DNA of 64,000 nt from Prostheceraeus crozeri. Lineage: Eukaryota; Platyhelminthes; Polycladida; Euryleptidae. The DNA lies in contig CAJQUW010003607.1 in assembly GCA_907163375.1 (NCBI GenBank), positions 1 to 64,000 of the forward strand. Reading direction: 5' to 3'. The notes beneath the pieces are model-generated. The model had not been told where the DNA came from and ran no database searches. It saw only the letters and a program-made list of their open reading frames with translations. Shown here in pieces: positions 30,266 to 42,016 of the stretch. Position 1 is the stretch's first letter. Each line of letters opens with the position of its first letter. The position numbers were made by a program, and so were the translations under genes.

Positions 30266-31187
30266 ATCTTGACTGATTCACTCTATTTATCAGTAGAAAG
30301 TCGACGCAAGATATGCTGATGCACCAATTGGTACCCGACAGTTTTGAGAAAATTGTAATGCTGTTCCTGCTTACGACTTCCTTCTCTTTCTTGGTTAAAT
30401 ATGATGCAGGCATTGTTGGTGGATATATTAATCATAACTGAGAAGATTGCGTATGGCCACCGCCTACATTTTCTTTTGCAGGAAAATCCACGTACGCGTT
30501 TGTCGAAAATATCAACACCAGATTTTGTGGCATTGTACTGCAGAACAGTTATCGGTTTAGAATTCAGATCTGGTCTCGGCACAATCGTTAGAGAATCAAT
30601 TAGCTCGACTGGTGATGCACTCTTATCCCAAAATGAAACTAGCGTAGTACCGTTGTTATCATAGAAGATCCGAGTATTCTTTCGAATACGTCCATCTGTG
30701 GAGGTAGCTATTTGTGGAACACCTTTTCTATTTTTTCGGATAGTACCAATGTATGAAATATTTCGCTCTTTCAACTCAGCAACAAGGTCAATGGAAGAAA
30801 ACCAATTATCTCCAGTTAGGTGACGTCCGGATCCAAAATAAGGCTCGAGCAAATGCAGTGTCACAGATTTTGAGGTAACACCAAATCCTGGTATGATTGT
30901 ATCCGCACCAATGTAAATTACATAATTGACGGCGTAAAATGTTTCTGCATCGCAGAGCCATATAAGCTTCATGCCAAATTTACCAGGCTAAACAAAATAT
31001 ATTGTTTGAACCCTACTTTTCCGTGGTATTCGAGTAATTGCTCATCAATAGTAAGCCAGGGTCCAGGAGTGTAAATATGTTGAAGATTTCTGTTGAATAT
31101 CTCACTTATGTGCCTGATGCAAGAGCGTCACTTCTGTCTCTTCTGCGCGGATCATCAAACCGGAGTGCTGATTTGATCTGCAGAAAG
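30266..31187 (-). pseudogene. piggyBac transposase, catalytic middle (block 2 of 4)
   Basis: The stretch between the two Polintons holds the piggyBac core on the minus strand: GRFLQIKSALRFDD, then PGPWLTIDEQLLEYHGKVGF (first catalytic aspartate), LTGDNWFSSIDL (second), and KSGVDIFDKRVRGFS (third). Frame shifts occur near 31115 and 30990, and a stop lies at about 30283-30285, just before the Polinton 1 site. The transposase is therefore dead on its own account, besides being split. Removal of the Polintons and target duplications restores continuity of the DNA with blocks 1 and 3. Confidence 0.9.
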
Positions 31188-31193
31188 CGCCCC

Positions 31194-31535
31194 AGTAGTG
31201 AAAACTGTGCCCTACTTGCGAGGGATAGGTACATGGATAGGTACATGTATAATTCAGTGTTATCAATAGGTACATGGATAGGTACATGTATAATTCAGTG
31301 TTATGAATAGTAACATGGATAGGTACATGTATAATTCAGTGTTATGAATAGGAACCTGTATGACTTCTGTCTTACTGGATAGGTACATGTGTTTGGTAGA
31401 CTGGGTTGAGTACATTGCGTTTCGGAACGTCTATGATCGAACTTGTGTGACTTGGTTCTGAGTACTTGGGTACGTACCGATAGACGTCCGTTGTTTGATT
31501 TTGAATGGGTTTGCTCAATTGCGACTATTGTGACA
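31194..31535. repeat. Polinton 2 left terminal inverted repeat
   Basis: It pairs with 48263-48562. Its outer part has tandem units of about 42 bases (ATAGGTACATGTATAATTCA...), with one unit more than at the right end, which accounts for the length difference. Confidence 0.9.
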
Positions 31536-31671
31536 ATTATTTTAAATGTAGCACTATTTAGATGTGAAACTTTAATGTGCAGTTATGATTTAGTTGCTCC
31601 CCAAAAAGAAAACCAATTCCAGAACTATGTTTAAAATGAAAAAGACAAGAGATTTACAATGTAAGTTTAAT

Positions 31672-31962
31672 TTAAGCATTAAAAATAAATGATGGGTACA
31701 GATCACGTCCCTCAGGCGACTCCATGATCTTTAGGAAGTCATCACACCATTCATGAAATGTCTGATTGTTGCTAAAGTCATGGTCACACTCGTGTACCGG
31801 ATACTTCACTGGTAGTCCACTCCGCCTTTGAAGTGCTGTCACAGTTAAAGTCTTCCACAGGGCCACTTTGCAGCCGCAACAGAGATGCACGGTCATATCC
31901 AACTGACCTCCCATAATGACTTGGCTGTCATTTTGAAAATAGAATAGAGGTTTTGAGGACAT
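31672..31962 (-). CDS. Small Cys/His-rich Polinton 2 accessory protein
   Basis: 96 residues starting MSSKPLFYFQNDSQVIMGGQ. Cysteines and histidines (HLCCGCKV, HECDHDF, HEWC) suggest a zinc site. A minus-strand TATATAAAG (32020-32027) lies about 60 bases upstream. It is divergent from the next gene. Function unknown. Confidence 0.5.
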   Translation of the reverse strand: MSSKPLFYFQNDSQVIMGGQLDMTVHLCCGCKVALWKTLTVTALQRRSGLPVKYPVHECDHDFSNNQTFHEWCDDFLKIMESPEGRDLYPSFIFNA

Positions 31963-32019
31963 GCTTCTTGTTATGGAACGTTGAGGATAAGTACTTAACA
32001 GTTTGGAACAATGACATCC

Positions 32020-32103
32020 TTTATATAGTTATATATTCTTTAGGGAAGTTCGGTACCTCTCTGATTGGCGGTTAGGATTTCCTTTGTTTAAAAAGTATAT
32101 AAG
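32020..32103. promoter_or_regulatory. Divergent TATA boxes between two Polinton 2 accessory genes
   Basis: CTATATAAAG on the minus strand (32020-32027) serves the gene starting at 31962, and TATATAAG on the plus strand (32096-32103) serves the gene starting at 32185. Confidence 0.6.
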
Positions 32104-32184
32104 TCCGAGATTTGTACCAATTCTTATCAAAGGTTCTAATCATCACGTTTACAAGTTACAATTATTTTTAATCTACAAGTCATT

Positions 32185-32643
32185 ATGGATCGCAAACAGG
32201 AAGCTGCTGTTGAGAACGGTACTGCTGATCGTACCACTTCGCCAGTGGAACGTACCAATACACCTCCCCAATCTCCGATGGAGCGATCTACAACACCAAA
32301 CGAGCCGGTGGTGTTCACCCAAGCCCCTGCATCGCCGGACTACTCGAGTGATGATAGTGACGTATCAATCGAGACGATGCGTCACATGAATAAGAAGTCC
32401 ATGCGAACGCCACTTTATGGAAGGGTCACTGTCAAAGTGAAGAACGCGCCGAAAAAGTACCACACCAAACGGGTCTTCATGCGAATGGAGCCGAACGAGC
32501 AGAACCTCACAACCGCTCTCGAATTTTCGGTCATCGACCTTGACACACCACGTCGCTGTCCCTGTGCGCCCAAAAAAACCAGGATCCATGTGCAAGTGGA
32601 CCTGAAAAAACCTGTACCATTTCCTTACCTTGATGATATTTAG
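32185..32643 (+). CDS. Unknown Polinton 2 accessory protein
   Basis: 152 residues. A Thr/Pro/Ser-rich N-terminal half (repeated ERTNTPPQSPMERSTTP-like units) is followed by an acidic SSDDSDVS stretch and a compact basic C-terminal part (YGRVTVKVKNAPKKYHTKR, CPCAPKK). TATATAAG lies about 80 bases upstream. No domain recognised. Confidence 0.55.
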   Translation: MDRKQEAAVENGTADRTTSPVERTNTPPQSPMERSTTPNEPVVFTQAPASPDYSSDDSDVSIETMRHMNKKSMRTPLYGRVTVKVKNAPKKYHTKRVFMRMEPNEQNLTTALEFSVIDLDTPRRCPCAPKKTRIHVQVDLKKPVPFPYLDDI

Positions 32644-33386
32644 TGTGTTTTTTAATCTCTTTATTTAATATTCATTTGTATATATGAACAGACTTGTTTT
32701 ATAATTTCACAAACCGGTCTTCAATTAAGGTCTGAATGGGAAAGGGGAATAACTATCTACAATTAATGATGTTCAATAACTGAATTGAAACAAAAAATCA
32801 AATATGAAGACTTCAACTTGAAATAAATAGGAACATATAACTTTTAAAGAAACAGTTATGTTGTTAATTTTAAAGTGCTTGTAGGAGTCCAGGATGATAT
32901 CATACATGTGTCATGCACAACACCATAAGAATGAGAATGAAAAGACCTTTCGAATGATATAAAGTATGTACCTATTCGATGGGAAAATCCTAGTTGTATG
33001 CAACTGTATCCAAGCAGACAAATGTTAGATTTTTAAATTCACTAAGTTTTTAGCCCATTCTTTAAAGACATGTAGCTCTCTAGTTATATGTCATACATGT
33101 GTCATACAATACACTATTAGAATCAGCATGAAAAGAGCATTCGAATGATATATTGTATGTACCCATTTGATGAAAAAATCCTAGTTGTATGCATCTGTAT
33201 GCAACTTGAAAAATTCCAAGTTTTTTTAAAAAAATGACTAAGTTTACAAATTTTCAAAGTTAAAGTTTTACAACTAAAAATGACCATAATATACAAACCT
33301 CTACACTTGACCTTGACCTTAGACCTTCATACACTTCATACACGGCGGGCGGCAGGCTTCGCGCCCTCGAAATTTTCCGGATTATA

Positions 33387-33437
33387 GGGTAAATAAATTT
33401 TCGAGTGCGCTTCGCGCACTCGAAAATTTATTTACCC
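33387..33437. repeat. Perfect 24-bp hairpin
   Basis: Arms 33387-33410 and 33414-33437 are exact reverse complements (starting GGGTAAATAAATTTTCGAG) around a 3-base loop, TTC. Confidence 0.92.
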
Positions 33438-33472
33438 ATGGGTTCCGGGTGCCATAGATACTCTTCTTGCTT

Positions 33473-33520
33473 CCCTAACCCTAACCCTAACCCTTAACCC
33501 TAACCCTTAACCCAAACCCT
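33473..33520. repeat. Telomere-like (CCCTAA)n tract
   Basis: About seven units of CCCTAA/CCCTTAA with small errors, inside Polinton 2 and just after the hairpin. Confidence 0.9.
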
Positions 33521-33939
33521 AGTATTTTAATTTGATTATTTGAATTTTGGCGCGAAATTCGAATTTTCGAAAAAGTCTTCCAATTTGATTATTCAAATTT
33601 TGGCGCGAAATTTGAATTTTCGAAATTTAGCGCTTAATTCAAATTTAATGCTCTATTCAAATCACACGTTTTATATCTTCAAATATGAATCATTATATGA
33701 CTATTAATAATAACATGTATATCAAATAACACATCAGTCCATCACTTCATATTACTTTGAATTCACTCTACTGTTTACATGTAGAAATCTTTCAACACAT
33801 ATGATGGCACTTCCATTTCTAAGGTTAAAAATAAACCAGCTGTTCCAATTCTTGTTTGAGTTATCAATTTTGTTTAACCGTACCAATTCCAGGATGTGAT
33901 GTCATAAGGTCTTTGTTCATAGTTGCTTTGTCAATTTCA

Positions 33940-33948
33940 TATATAAAG
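33940..33948 (+). promoter_or_regulatory. TATA box of the spliced zinc/coiled-coil gene
   Basis: TATATAAAG, followed by a leader exon and a donor-like AAGTGAGT near 34050. Confidence 0.5.
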
Positions 33949-34050
33949 AAGTTGCACACAACGAATTTTCACTCATTTTCAAATTATTTAGTGTCCATAG
34001 CAGACGTCGTTCTTCTTTCCTCCGTTCTCCGGTTCATATTACAATTCTGA

Positions 34051-34779
34051 AGTGAGTTTCATTGTCATGTTGTGCTACTTTATAGGATATTCGGGAGTAG
34101 GAACATTATTAAGTTCTTATAACCAAATAGCTTTAAATATAGAAGTCTGGGTTTCAGGATAGGAACACTTTATGTTACATTATTAACCATGTTTTTTTTA
34201 ATTTTCTTCCTATATTAAGTCATCCAGAAAAAACATGACTGTATAAGTCTGAGTAAAAGTGCAATTGACATCCATATTTTTACACATTGTTTCTTAATAA
34301 AAAGATGCTTAAATAAAAATTCAATGTCATCTGGTAGCAGATGCATGAGATTCAAATTTGTTTAATCAAACGAATTGATTAACGGTTGAAATTTTCGAAA
34401 TTTTACTTTCATTCCATTATGTTTATTTCAATTTAAAAGAAATATAAATCAGCTGCTTCCATGAAGTTCAAACTTGTTTAATTAAACAAATTTTTTTAAC
34501 GGTTGAAATTTTCGAAATCTCATTTTCATTCTATTATTATTTCGTAATTAAATAATGATTAATCAGCTGTTTACAAATTTTATGTCTTTTTATGAACAAA
34601 CCCTTTGAAATGAAATTAAACTTTCGAATCTCAGTTTCTATTTCATCCATAAATTTATTTCTTCTTAAGATTTGTCTAATATTAATCTAGTACTTAATAA
34701 AGCTTTAAAGGTGGTACATAAATGATTTCTCATTTAATAAGATATTAAATTATAATAACATTTTTTTATCCTCTACAGA
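34051..34779 (+). other. Likely 5' leader intron, Polinton 2
   Basis: It runs from a donor-like GTGAGT to TCCTCTACAG just before the ATG at 34781. It contains a diverged direct repeat sharing AACGGTTGAAATTTTCGAAAT (34382 and 34500 regions). No gene. Confidence 0.45.
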
Positions 34780-34780
34780 A

Positions 34781-36774
34781 ATGGTTCGACATGAAAGCAT
34801 CGCACGACAACGTCTCATCTTCCATTTCTGTGAGACTTGTCATCTGCCCGTTCGACATGCGAACAAAAGCGGGCATAAGGAATGCTCCTTCGGAGAGGAC
34901 TGCACCTACCTCTACTGTCTCACGTGTAAGAGGTATGAAAAGAGCGATGCAAAGGCAAATAGTGACTCCGCGAAAGCCTTCATTTCCAAGCACACGCATT
35001 GTGCTCAACTAAATGGAAGAAAGGGGATTAACCTAACCTCCAAAGTTGAGAAGAAGAAGTTGGAGCGTCTTTTTGGAAAGGAGCGACCGACTGAAGGCGT
35101 GCTTTCCCAGTTGGATGAACCTGCTCCAAAGGATAAGCCTCAAAAGTCTCGGGTTCCTAAGAAGAGAGTTCGTAAGTCTCGGGAGTTCATCGATGAGACT
35201 TTTAGTGATTGTGAGGTGAGTGCCATCAATTCTACATGCTAGCTTCAAAGGATAACTGGCTCACAGCAGAAAAATAAAAATACTAATTCATTATGTATAA
35301 AATGATTATATGTCGTTAAACATTTCAGGATGTGCTGATGCCCCCACCAAAGAGAGCCAAGGTGTTGGTTCAGAAAAAACTGTTCGCTAAAGATATAAGT
35401 ATTTATTGACTAATTTAATTATTTCTGTAAATTAAGTAAATCACCATTGCTTAAACATTTCAGAGTGAGCTACCTGAACCGACAAAGGCTAACAAGGATA
35501 TAGTGGCTGAAAAATTACGAAATGTAAGCATTTCAGTTATTTATTAGTTCTCAATGTGAAATTAAACATGAATTTTTCTACTTTCAGCTGTTTCCTAGTG
35601 TTCAAAGCTGCCCAAAAATTCCGCGCTTACCTTCACCGAGGAGCAGACTACCTTCGAGTCCCGTAAGTGTCATTATATAGGTGTCAGTCAACAATAACTG
35701 AAAATGCATCAAGTATTTTTAAGAACATACATACTTCGTTAATGAGTTGCAAACATGTCATCATATTTTTCGTTGCAGTCTACGCGATCTCTGTCGCTGA
35801 AGAAGCATCAGAGAAGCTTCTTGTCTACGCCGGCAACAACAACGTCGGTAGAGGACAATGAGGAGAAACCATACACAATTCGCGAGTCATCGGATGACTC
35901 CTCAACATCGGAGGATTCGGACTCCTCATCCGAGGATGATTCCGCTACTTCAGCGACTTCATCTCCGACGTCCTCTTCCGACGAAGATGATGATTCTGGT
36001 GTACATGTAAGTATATGATTGGTTAACTGCATGTGTACAGAATTGTTTTCATCAAAATTTATTTTGAAACTCACTTGATTATCAATATATTCGTCTACAA
36101 TTGATTAATTCATCTTTCAGAATGATTCGGTGATTCTTAACAAGGAGAGTGGATCCGATCAAAAAAAATATCTCATCAATGACAAAAATGGTAAATAGAT
36201 GATAAACAATTGTTCCTTTCAATTACAGGACTCCGTGATGTTTGCGTCTCAAGAGGAGATCTCCTTCTCCAACATCCGGGCGTCTCCTAGCTGGAATGTC
36301 CGCCTACCACTGTCGCCGATGATGGCATTGGCCCCATCGTCAGCAGCTCATATCCCAGTCGCAGCTCCTTCACCTCCAACACCTATCCCAGCCACAGTTC
36401 CTAAGGCTCCTCTCCCAGTGCGCGAGTACAACGTGGACCTCGACGCAACGACGGACGAGGAGGACATTGAGAGCAAGCTACGGCGTTGCAAAGAGCGACT
36501 GAAACAGTCCGAGGCTCGTGAGGCTCAGTTAATGGAGGAGAACAGAGGTTTGGTTGAGTCCTTACAAAACATAACTCAATCAAACCTCCTGTTGGCCTCA
36601 CAAGTGACTAATAGCCAACGTCATGATAAAGAGACCTTAGTCCACGTCAAGTGCAATGATAACACCATCCGTAGACTAAGACTGACGCGGATAGACGATT
36701 TGGGTGGCTGCAGTGAAAGCTGCAGCCACTTGAAACTATACCACAGTGGCATCGTGAAATGCATCAAGCTATAA
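34781..36774 (+). CDS. Spliced zinc-binding/coiled-coil accessory gene (Polinton 2)
   Basis: The first coding exon (34781 to about 35215) has a Cys/His cluster (FCETCHLP, CTYLYCLTCKRYE, HTHC) and a basic tail. Further short exons appear to lie near 35330-35400, 35463-35524, 35588-35660, 35779-36007 and 36229-36774, each with AG before and GT(A/G)AG after. The middle is acidic and serine-rich (SSDDSSTSEDSDSSSEDD); the end has a coiled coil (CKERLKQSEAREAQLMEEN) and a small Cys-containing tail. Polinton 1 has a gene of the same plan at 27814-28964. Function unknown; a regulatory nuclear protein is a guess. Exon ends were placed by eye. Confidence 0.5.
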
Positions 36775-36885
36775 CTTCCTTTTACTTTTGGAAAAAAACA
36801 GATTACTTTTAATTTTATGTTTTCTCTTTACAACAGATGGGAACATATGGTATTGGCTGGTGATGACGTCATTGGATGATAGATG

Positions 36886-36894
36886 CATATAAGG
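36886..36894 (+). promoter_or_regulatory. TATA box of the Polinton 2 polymerase
   Basis: CATATAAGG, about 30 bases before the first ATG at 36925. Confidence 0.55.
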
Positions 36895-36924
36895 TCTTGC
36901 TAATTTCAATCCTCATCAATAATC

Positions 36925-39900
36925 ATGGTTGTCGGTACCAAGTGTGGAAAAGTGTTCACTCTCATAGGCAATTTGCAACGTCATGAACAATTTTGTAAGT
37001 TAGGAAAAACGTATCAATGTAGCAAGTGTCCATATAAGACGAATAGGATGGATAATCTTAAGATGCATAAACTTGTATGCAATAATAAACCGAATGATAG
37101 CATAACAGAGTCAAATTCGAATAATCAAAATAGATCTACTTCTAAGCCAACAACCAGCGCTTGAACTAACATACAAAACTTTATGCAATACTGCTCTCGG
37201 TGTGGCAAAACGTATAACTCTATAAGTAGATTTCGACAGCATATGAATGTACATAATACAAATAGTGAGATGAATATGCATAATAACTATGGAACTGTTA
37301 CTCTCAGCGAAAGCGCGCTCAATGGCCATGCACATGTATATGATATCACGCCAACAACACCGACTTTGGACATAACATCATTCTTAGAAAGCATGCGTTT
37401 CATGTTAGGGAATTTAGTGTCTGACTTACTAAGGAGCTATCAATTGCGCGGTCGTCTGATTGCACAAATTCGTGATGTCCGTTCTAATCCTCAAGAAGAA
37501 GAAACTTTTCTCGCACACTTTACGTCATCATCCTCAAACTATATTTATGACTATGATGCTTGGTTTCAGGATCATCTAAATAGTCTTATAAATCATATTG
37601 AAGCCTTCACAAAAAAGGGTAGCAATTGGATTATAGATGATGTACAAAATATAGAGTTCAATTTAATAACAAGTCCAATACTGTCAGGTGGACAATCATT
37701 TCCTCTATCAAAGAAGTTAAAAAACTCTAGAGCTGTCATTAACGTTAATTCAAATGCAAATGATTGCTTCCTATATGCAGTTTTATCAATATTGCATTAT
37801 AATGAAGTACTTTATTCAAGGAATGAAGTAAAATCATATAGTAAGTGGACATCTGAGCTAAATATGGAAGGCATTTCCACACCAGTATCAATCAAAGATA
37901 TTCCAAAATTTGAGAAAAATAATGATATTAAAATTAACATTCACTTTTATGAAAATGGACTCAAAGGTGTTCGTTACAATAGTAACTTTACTGGTAGGCA
38001 AACGGTTAATATTTTGCTAATTCTAAACAATGGAGCAGCACACTATTGTAAAATTCCAAAGCTGTCAAGATTGTATAGGAGAACTTTAAAAAGACATAAA
38101 TACTTCTGCGAAAGATGCACTCAGTCATTCACATATAAGACAACACTAGAACGACACTTCCAGTTTTGTATTCGAGGAAAAGCACAAATAGAAAAAATGC
38201 CATCGGATCTAAAAGTACTAACAAGTAGCATGGAATATCAACTAAGTCCTCCATTAGTAATTTATGCAGATATAGAGTGCTACATTGATAATAAAATACA
38301 TGAACCTGCGGCCATTGGAGCTTATCATGTCTGGCATAATGCCCTTTAATCGAAATTTGAAAACAAGTATTACCTCTTTGAGGGAGAAAATTGCATTATT
38401 AGTTTCTTGCACCACTTAGAAACTGTAGCCCAAGACTTATATGACAACCAATGTGCAATAACTAGGCAGCCAATGTCACTGTCAGCGGATGAAAAAGCAA
38501 GCCATGAGAATGCAGAATGTTGCAACAAATGTAAATCGAGATTCAGCGATGAAGTCATAAAAGTTCGTGATCGTGATCATATCACCGGACGATATAGGCA
38601 AACATTATGTAGGAAATGCAATCTCCGGTTAAGACTTAACAGACGGGAGCTCCCCATATTTTTCCACAATTTTAAAAATTATGATAGTCACATTGTTTGC
38701 TATAAAGCGATTGGAAGAATAAAATCTTGCAAATCAGATGTTGTAGCAGCAACTGCTGAAAAATATATAACTTTATCCGCCAGTGTCCCTGTAAATGAAT
38801 ACAAAGGGAAGACAGTATACTTTAAACTAAAATTCTTAGACTCATATCAATTTCTAAGTGCATCCTTGAGTGAATTAGCCAAAGGCTTGCAAACGTATGA
38901 GCATGTAGAGACATTAAGGGTAGAATTTCTACAATTAAGTGATGGTGTTTTATATCAGAAGGGAGTGTTCCCATATTCATACTTCAAAAACTTAAACACG
39001 TTGACGGAGGACTGTCTACCACCACAATTTGAATTCTATAATGATCTTACTCGTGAGCACTGTTCCGATAGTGAATATGAACACGCTAACAAGGCGTGGA
39101 TTGAATTTAATTGTAGCACATTTGGTGATTACATGCTGGCATATCTGAAGTTAGATGTTTCATTGTTGGCAGACATATTTGAAGTGTTCAGAGCATTCAG
39201 TCAACGTGAGGATGAAGTCGACCCTGTACATTTTGTCAGTCTCCCACATCTTAGCTTTACCTCAGCACTACATTTCTCTTCCAATGATCCCCCACACTAC
39301 ATAGAACATGAAAGTATGTACAATCTATTTGAACGAGGAATTAGAGGGGGTATGACTTTCACCAACATTCACCGAGCGCGTGCACGCATTGAAGAATTAG
39401 GAAGTAATACACATGAAAGTCGACATTTGACCTACTTAGATGTTAATAACCTTTACGGTTCTTCACTCAGTAGGAATCTACCCCACTCAAATTTCAAACG
39501 GTTGAATGAAAGTGAATTAGATAATTTTTAAATGAAGAAAATGTTCAAAATATAGATGATGATGGTGAAATCGGCTACATTTTTTATTTAGATTTAGAGT
39601 ATCCTGCAGCCATTCATGATGACACTGCCGATTTCCCATTAGCTCCAGAAATGCAGATGATTGAAAAGAGAATGTTTTCACACTATATGAAAAATCTATA
39701 TATATAAAAAAATTAAGACCAAATACACATTTTTCTTCTATCAAGAAACTTCTGCTCCATCAATTAGATAGGGAAAATTATGTAGTCCACTACTCAATTT
39801 CAAAATTTTACTTGACCATGGGCATGAGAATCAAGAAGATTCATAGTGGCATAAAATTCACACAAAAGCCTTGGTTAAAAACATACATTGATATGAACTC

Positions 39901-40753
39901 TCAAAAGAGGGCTCAATCAAGCACTGACTTCGAAAAGTCATTCTACAAATTGAAAAAAAATTCTTTATATGGGAAAACAATGGAAAATGTAAGGAGAAGG
40001 AAAAAATTTAAACTAGTCAACAATGAGAAACAACTACTGAAATTGTCAAATCATCCTCTCTATGTTCAACACAAATTATTTGATGAAGATCTGGTTGGTA
40101 TGGAAATGTACAAACCTTCAATAGTTTTAAATGAATTAATATATGTTGGTCAAGCAGTACTTGACTATAGTAAGTTGGAAATGCATCAATTATATTACAA
40201 TGATCTAAAAGGATGTCCACTGATAAATAGAACGCGGCTTTGTGGAGGTGATACCGACAGTTTCTTCCTATGTTTATACACATCACCATCTGTCCGTCTG
40301 GAGGATATACTTCTATACTTCAGTAAAAAGTTTGACTCTTCAAACTATGACTGTCATCACCGACTATACTCAACTACAAACAAAGCTAGATTAGGTTGTT
40401 TTAAGGATGAGTGTGCTGGAAAGTTGCTTGAGGAAATGATCCTACTAAAACCGAAAATGTATTCAATGAAATATCTAGACTCTACGAATCATAGCATCAA
40501 ACGTGCAAAAGGAATTCAGAGAGCAGCAGTTAAAAAATTGAAAGATAATGACTATAGGAGTGTCTATTATAGTGAGAATGATACAACTGAAGATATGACA
40601 ATTATAAATTCAAAAAATCACATAGTTAGCACAAAATCATTTACGAAGCGAGGTCTTTCACTTTGGGAGGATAAGCGCTGTTGGCTGGATAAAAATTTAT
40701 CATTACCATATGGACACTACAGCCTAGGTCACAATACAATATTCCACTTGTAA
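36925..40753 (+). pseudogene. Polinton 2 protein-primed DNA polymerase B
   Basis: It opens with C2H2-like fingers (CSKCPYKTNRMDNLKMH, CSRCGKTYNSISRFRQHMN). Next is the module with IEAFTKKGSNWIIDDVQNIE, then NVNSNANDCFLYAVLSILHY, VIYADIECYIDN, RDHITGRYRQTLC, YLDVNNLYGSSL and GGDTDSFF. All are standard for Polinton polymerases. The region is broken into several frames. Confidence 0.92.
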
Positions 40754-40997
40754 TAGATCTTGCGATTGCTGCATCTTCCGACATGTAGCAACACTTACTA
40801 ATACATAAGTAGTCTTACTAAAATTGAAATTTCTACATCTGTCCGATATGTAGAAATGATAACTAATAAATAGGTAGTGCTAATGTGAATGAATATGTGA
40901 AGAATTTGTACTCAACATCATTCCGATATGTTGAGCTAATAAAATAACAAACTTTAGGCAAACATTAAGCCTAAATTTGAAACATAGCTTTCGGAAC
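40754..40997. other. Short spacer with repeated AT-rich words
   Basis: No gene. It has partial repeats of TCCGACATGTAG / TCCGATATGT. Confidence 0.4.
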
Positions 40998-41909
40998 ATG
41001 CCTCATTACATTAGAACATGGAAACTTAGTGACGTTCAAAACGTTCACATAACAAATTCTAGAAGAATAGCATTTAGTCATTCAATAGCAAATAGTGTTC
41101 GAAAACATCGTGGCGTTTGAATTAGTATTGACTCATTGCCTTCACTGAAAGACTTTGCGGATCTCATTGGCAACCATAAGACTCGGATCAAGATTCCTCT
41201 CGATGACAAGGTATGGATAAAGTGTGATTCATCAGTCAAACTATACGTCTGTTCACCAAAACGGGAAGATGTTGAATATCGATTTTTTCGTTTCAGTGAC
41301 GTCACATGGGAAACCTTTACAAGGGAGATACTACCACAGATAACGTCATTCATTAAAGATGGAGGACATCAAACGGTTGGAAGTTGTAAATCGGATGTTA
41401 ACTACAAAAGCAAAGTCAAAACTCAATCTACAAGAGATCGAGAGGAATATACCCAACCGAAAACAATGGTTACTGACAAAACGCAAATTGAAGCCGACAA
41501 CCAGCTTACATCTTGGAAGACCCTCAATGTTAACATGGAGGATTCAGAGGAAGGATAAATCTCTCACTATCCTATTCTTTCCAAATGGAACAATCCAATG
41601 TATTGGAAGGGTCATGGAGGGTGATCTCTCATATCTACACTTTACTTTGGAACATTTATTTGGTGATTCATTATCTGATTGGAAAGTGAAGACAATGACC
41701 GTGTTATGTGAATTACACTATCACTATGACTTCCGTAAAGTTACATCATCACATGATCTAACTTATGAAGTGGAGTTATTTCCAGCAGCTCAATTGATGT
41801 TCATGTTTTCCATAATGGAAAGATTGTGATAACCGGCATCAAAGACATAAGTGATGTGCCTCCCATCATATGTGATTTGAAAAAATGTTTCATGAAAACC
41901 AAATTGTAG
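40998..41909 (+). pseudogene. Polinton 2 PC4-like plus TBP-like gene region
   Basis: It starts MPHYIRTWKLSDVQN, parallel to the Polinton 1 gene. The first module has DKVWIKCDSSVKLYVC and VTWETFTREILPQITSFI. The second has LTILFFPNGTIQCIG, YEVELFPA and NGKIVITGIKD, matching the two half-repeats of TATA-binding protein (strands plus the ELFP and TG turns). It converges on the protease as in Polinton 1. The copy is broken. Confidence 0.62.
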
Positions 41910-42016
41910 ATTTTGTATATATGTGAATAGATAATGAAATATGAACATATTTTTGTTTTCCTTATAAACCCTTGTTTTGGAAAAAAGAGAGCAAGTTAAT
42001 GATACAACATAAAACT

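Larger units (their letters stand above)
32644..33939. other. Repeat-rich non-coding part of Polinton 2
   Basis: No gene. It holds a diverged direct repeat (about 32898-33018 and 33082-33207, sharing TCATACATGTGTCAT and AATCCTAGTTGTATGCA), a perfect hairpin (33387-33437), telomere-like repeats (33473-33520) and short GGCGCGAAATT repeats (33528-33640). Confidence 0.7.

Noticed and set aside
31219-31375. Spaced repeats resembling a CRISPR array
   Set aside because: The units are directly tandem without unique spacers and form part of a terminal repeat in animal DNA.
33473-33520. Telomere-like repeats as a true chromosome end
   Set aside because: The tract is short, imperfect and lies inside a Polinton whose two ends are both present, so it is interstitial.
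35808-36074. Acidic minus-strand frame opposite the serine-rich exon
   Set aside because: It mirrors a Ser/Asp-rich coding repeat on the plus strand, which has splice signals and matching neighbours.
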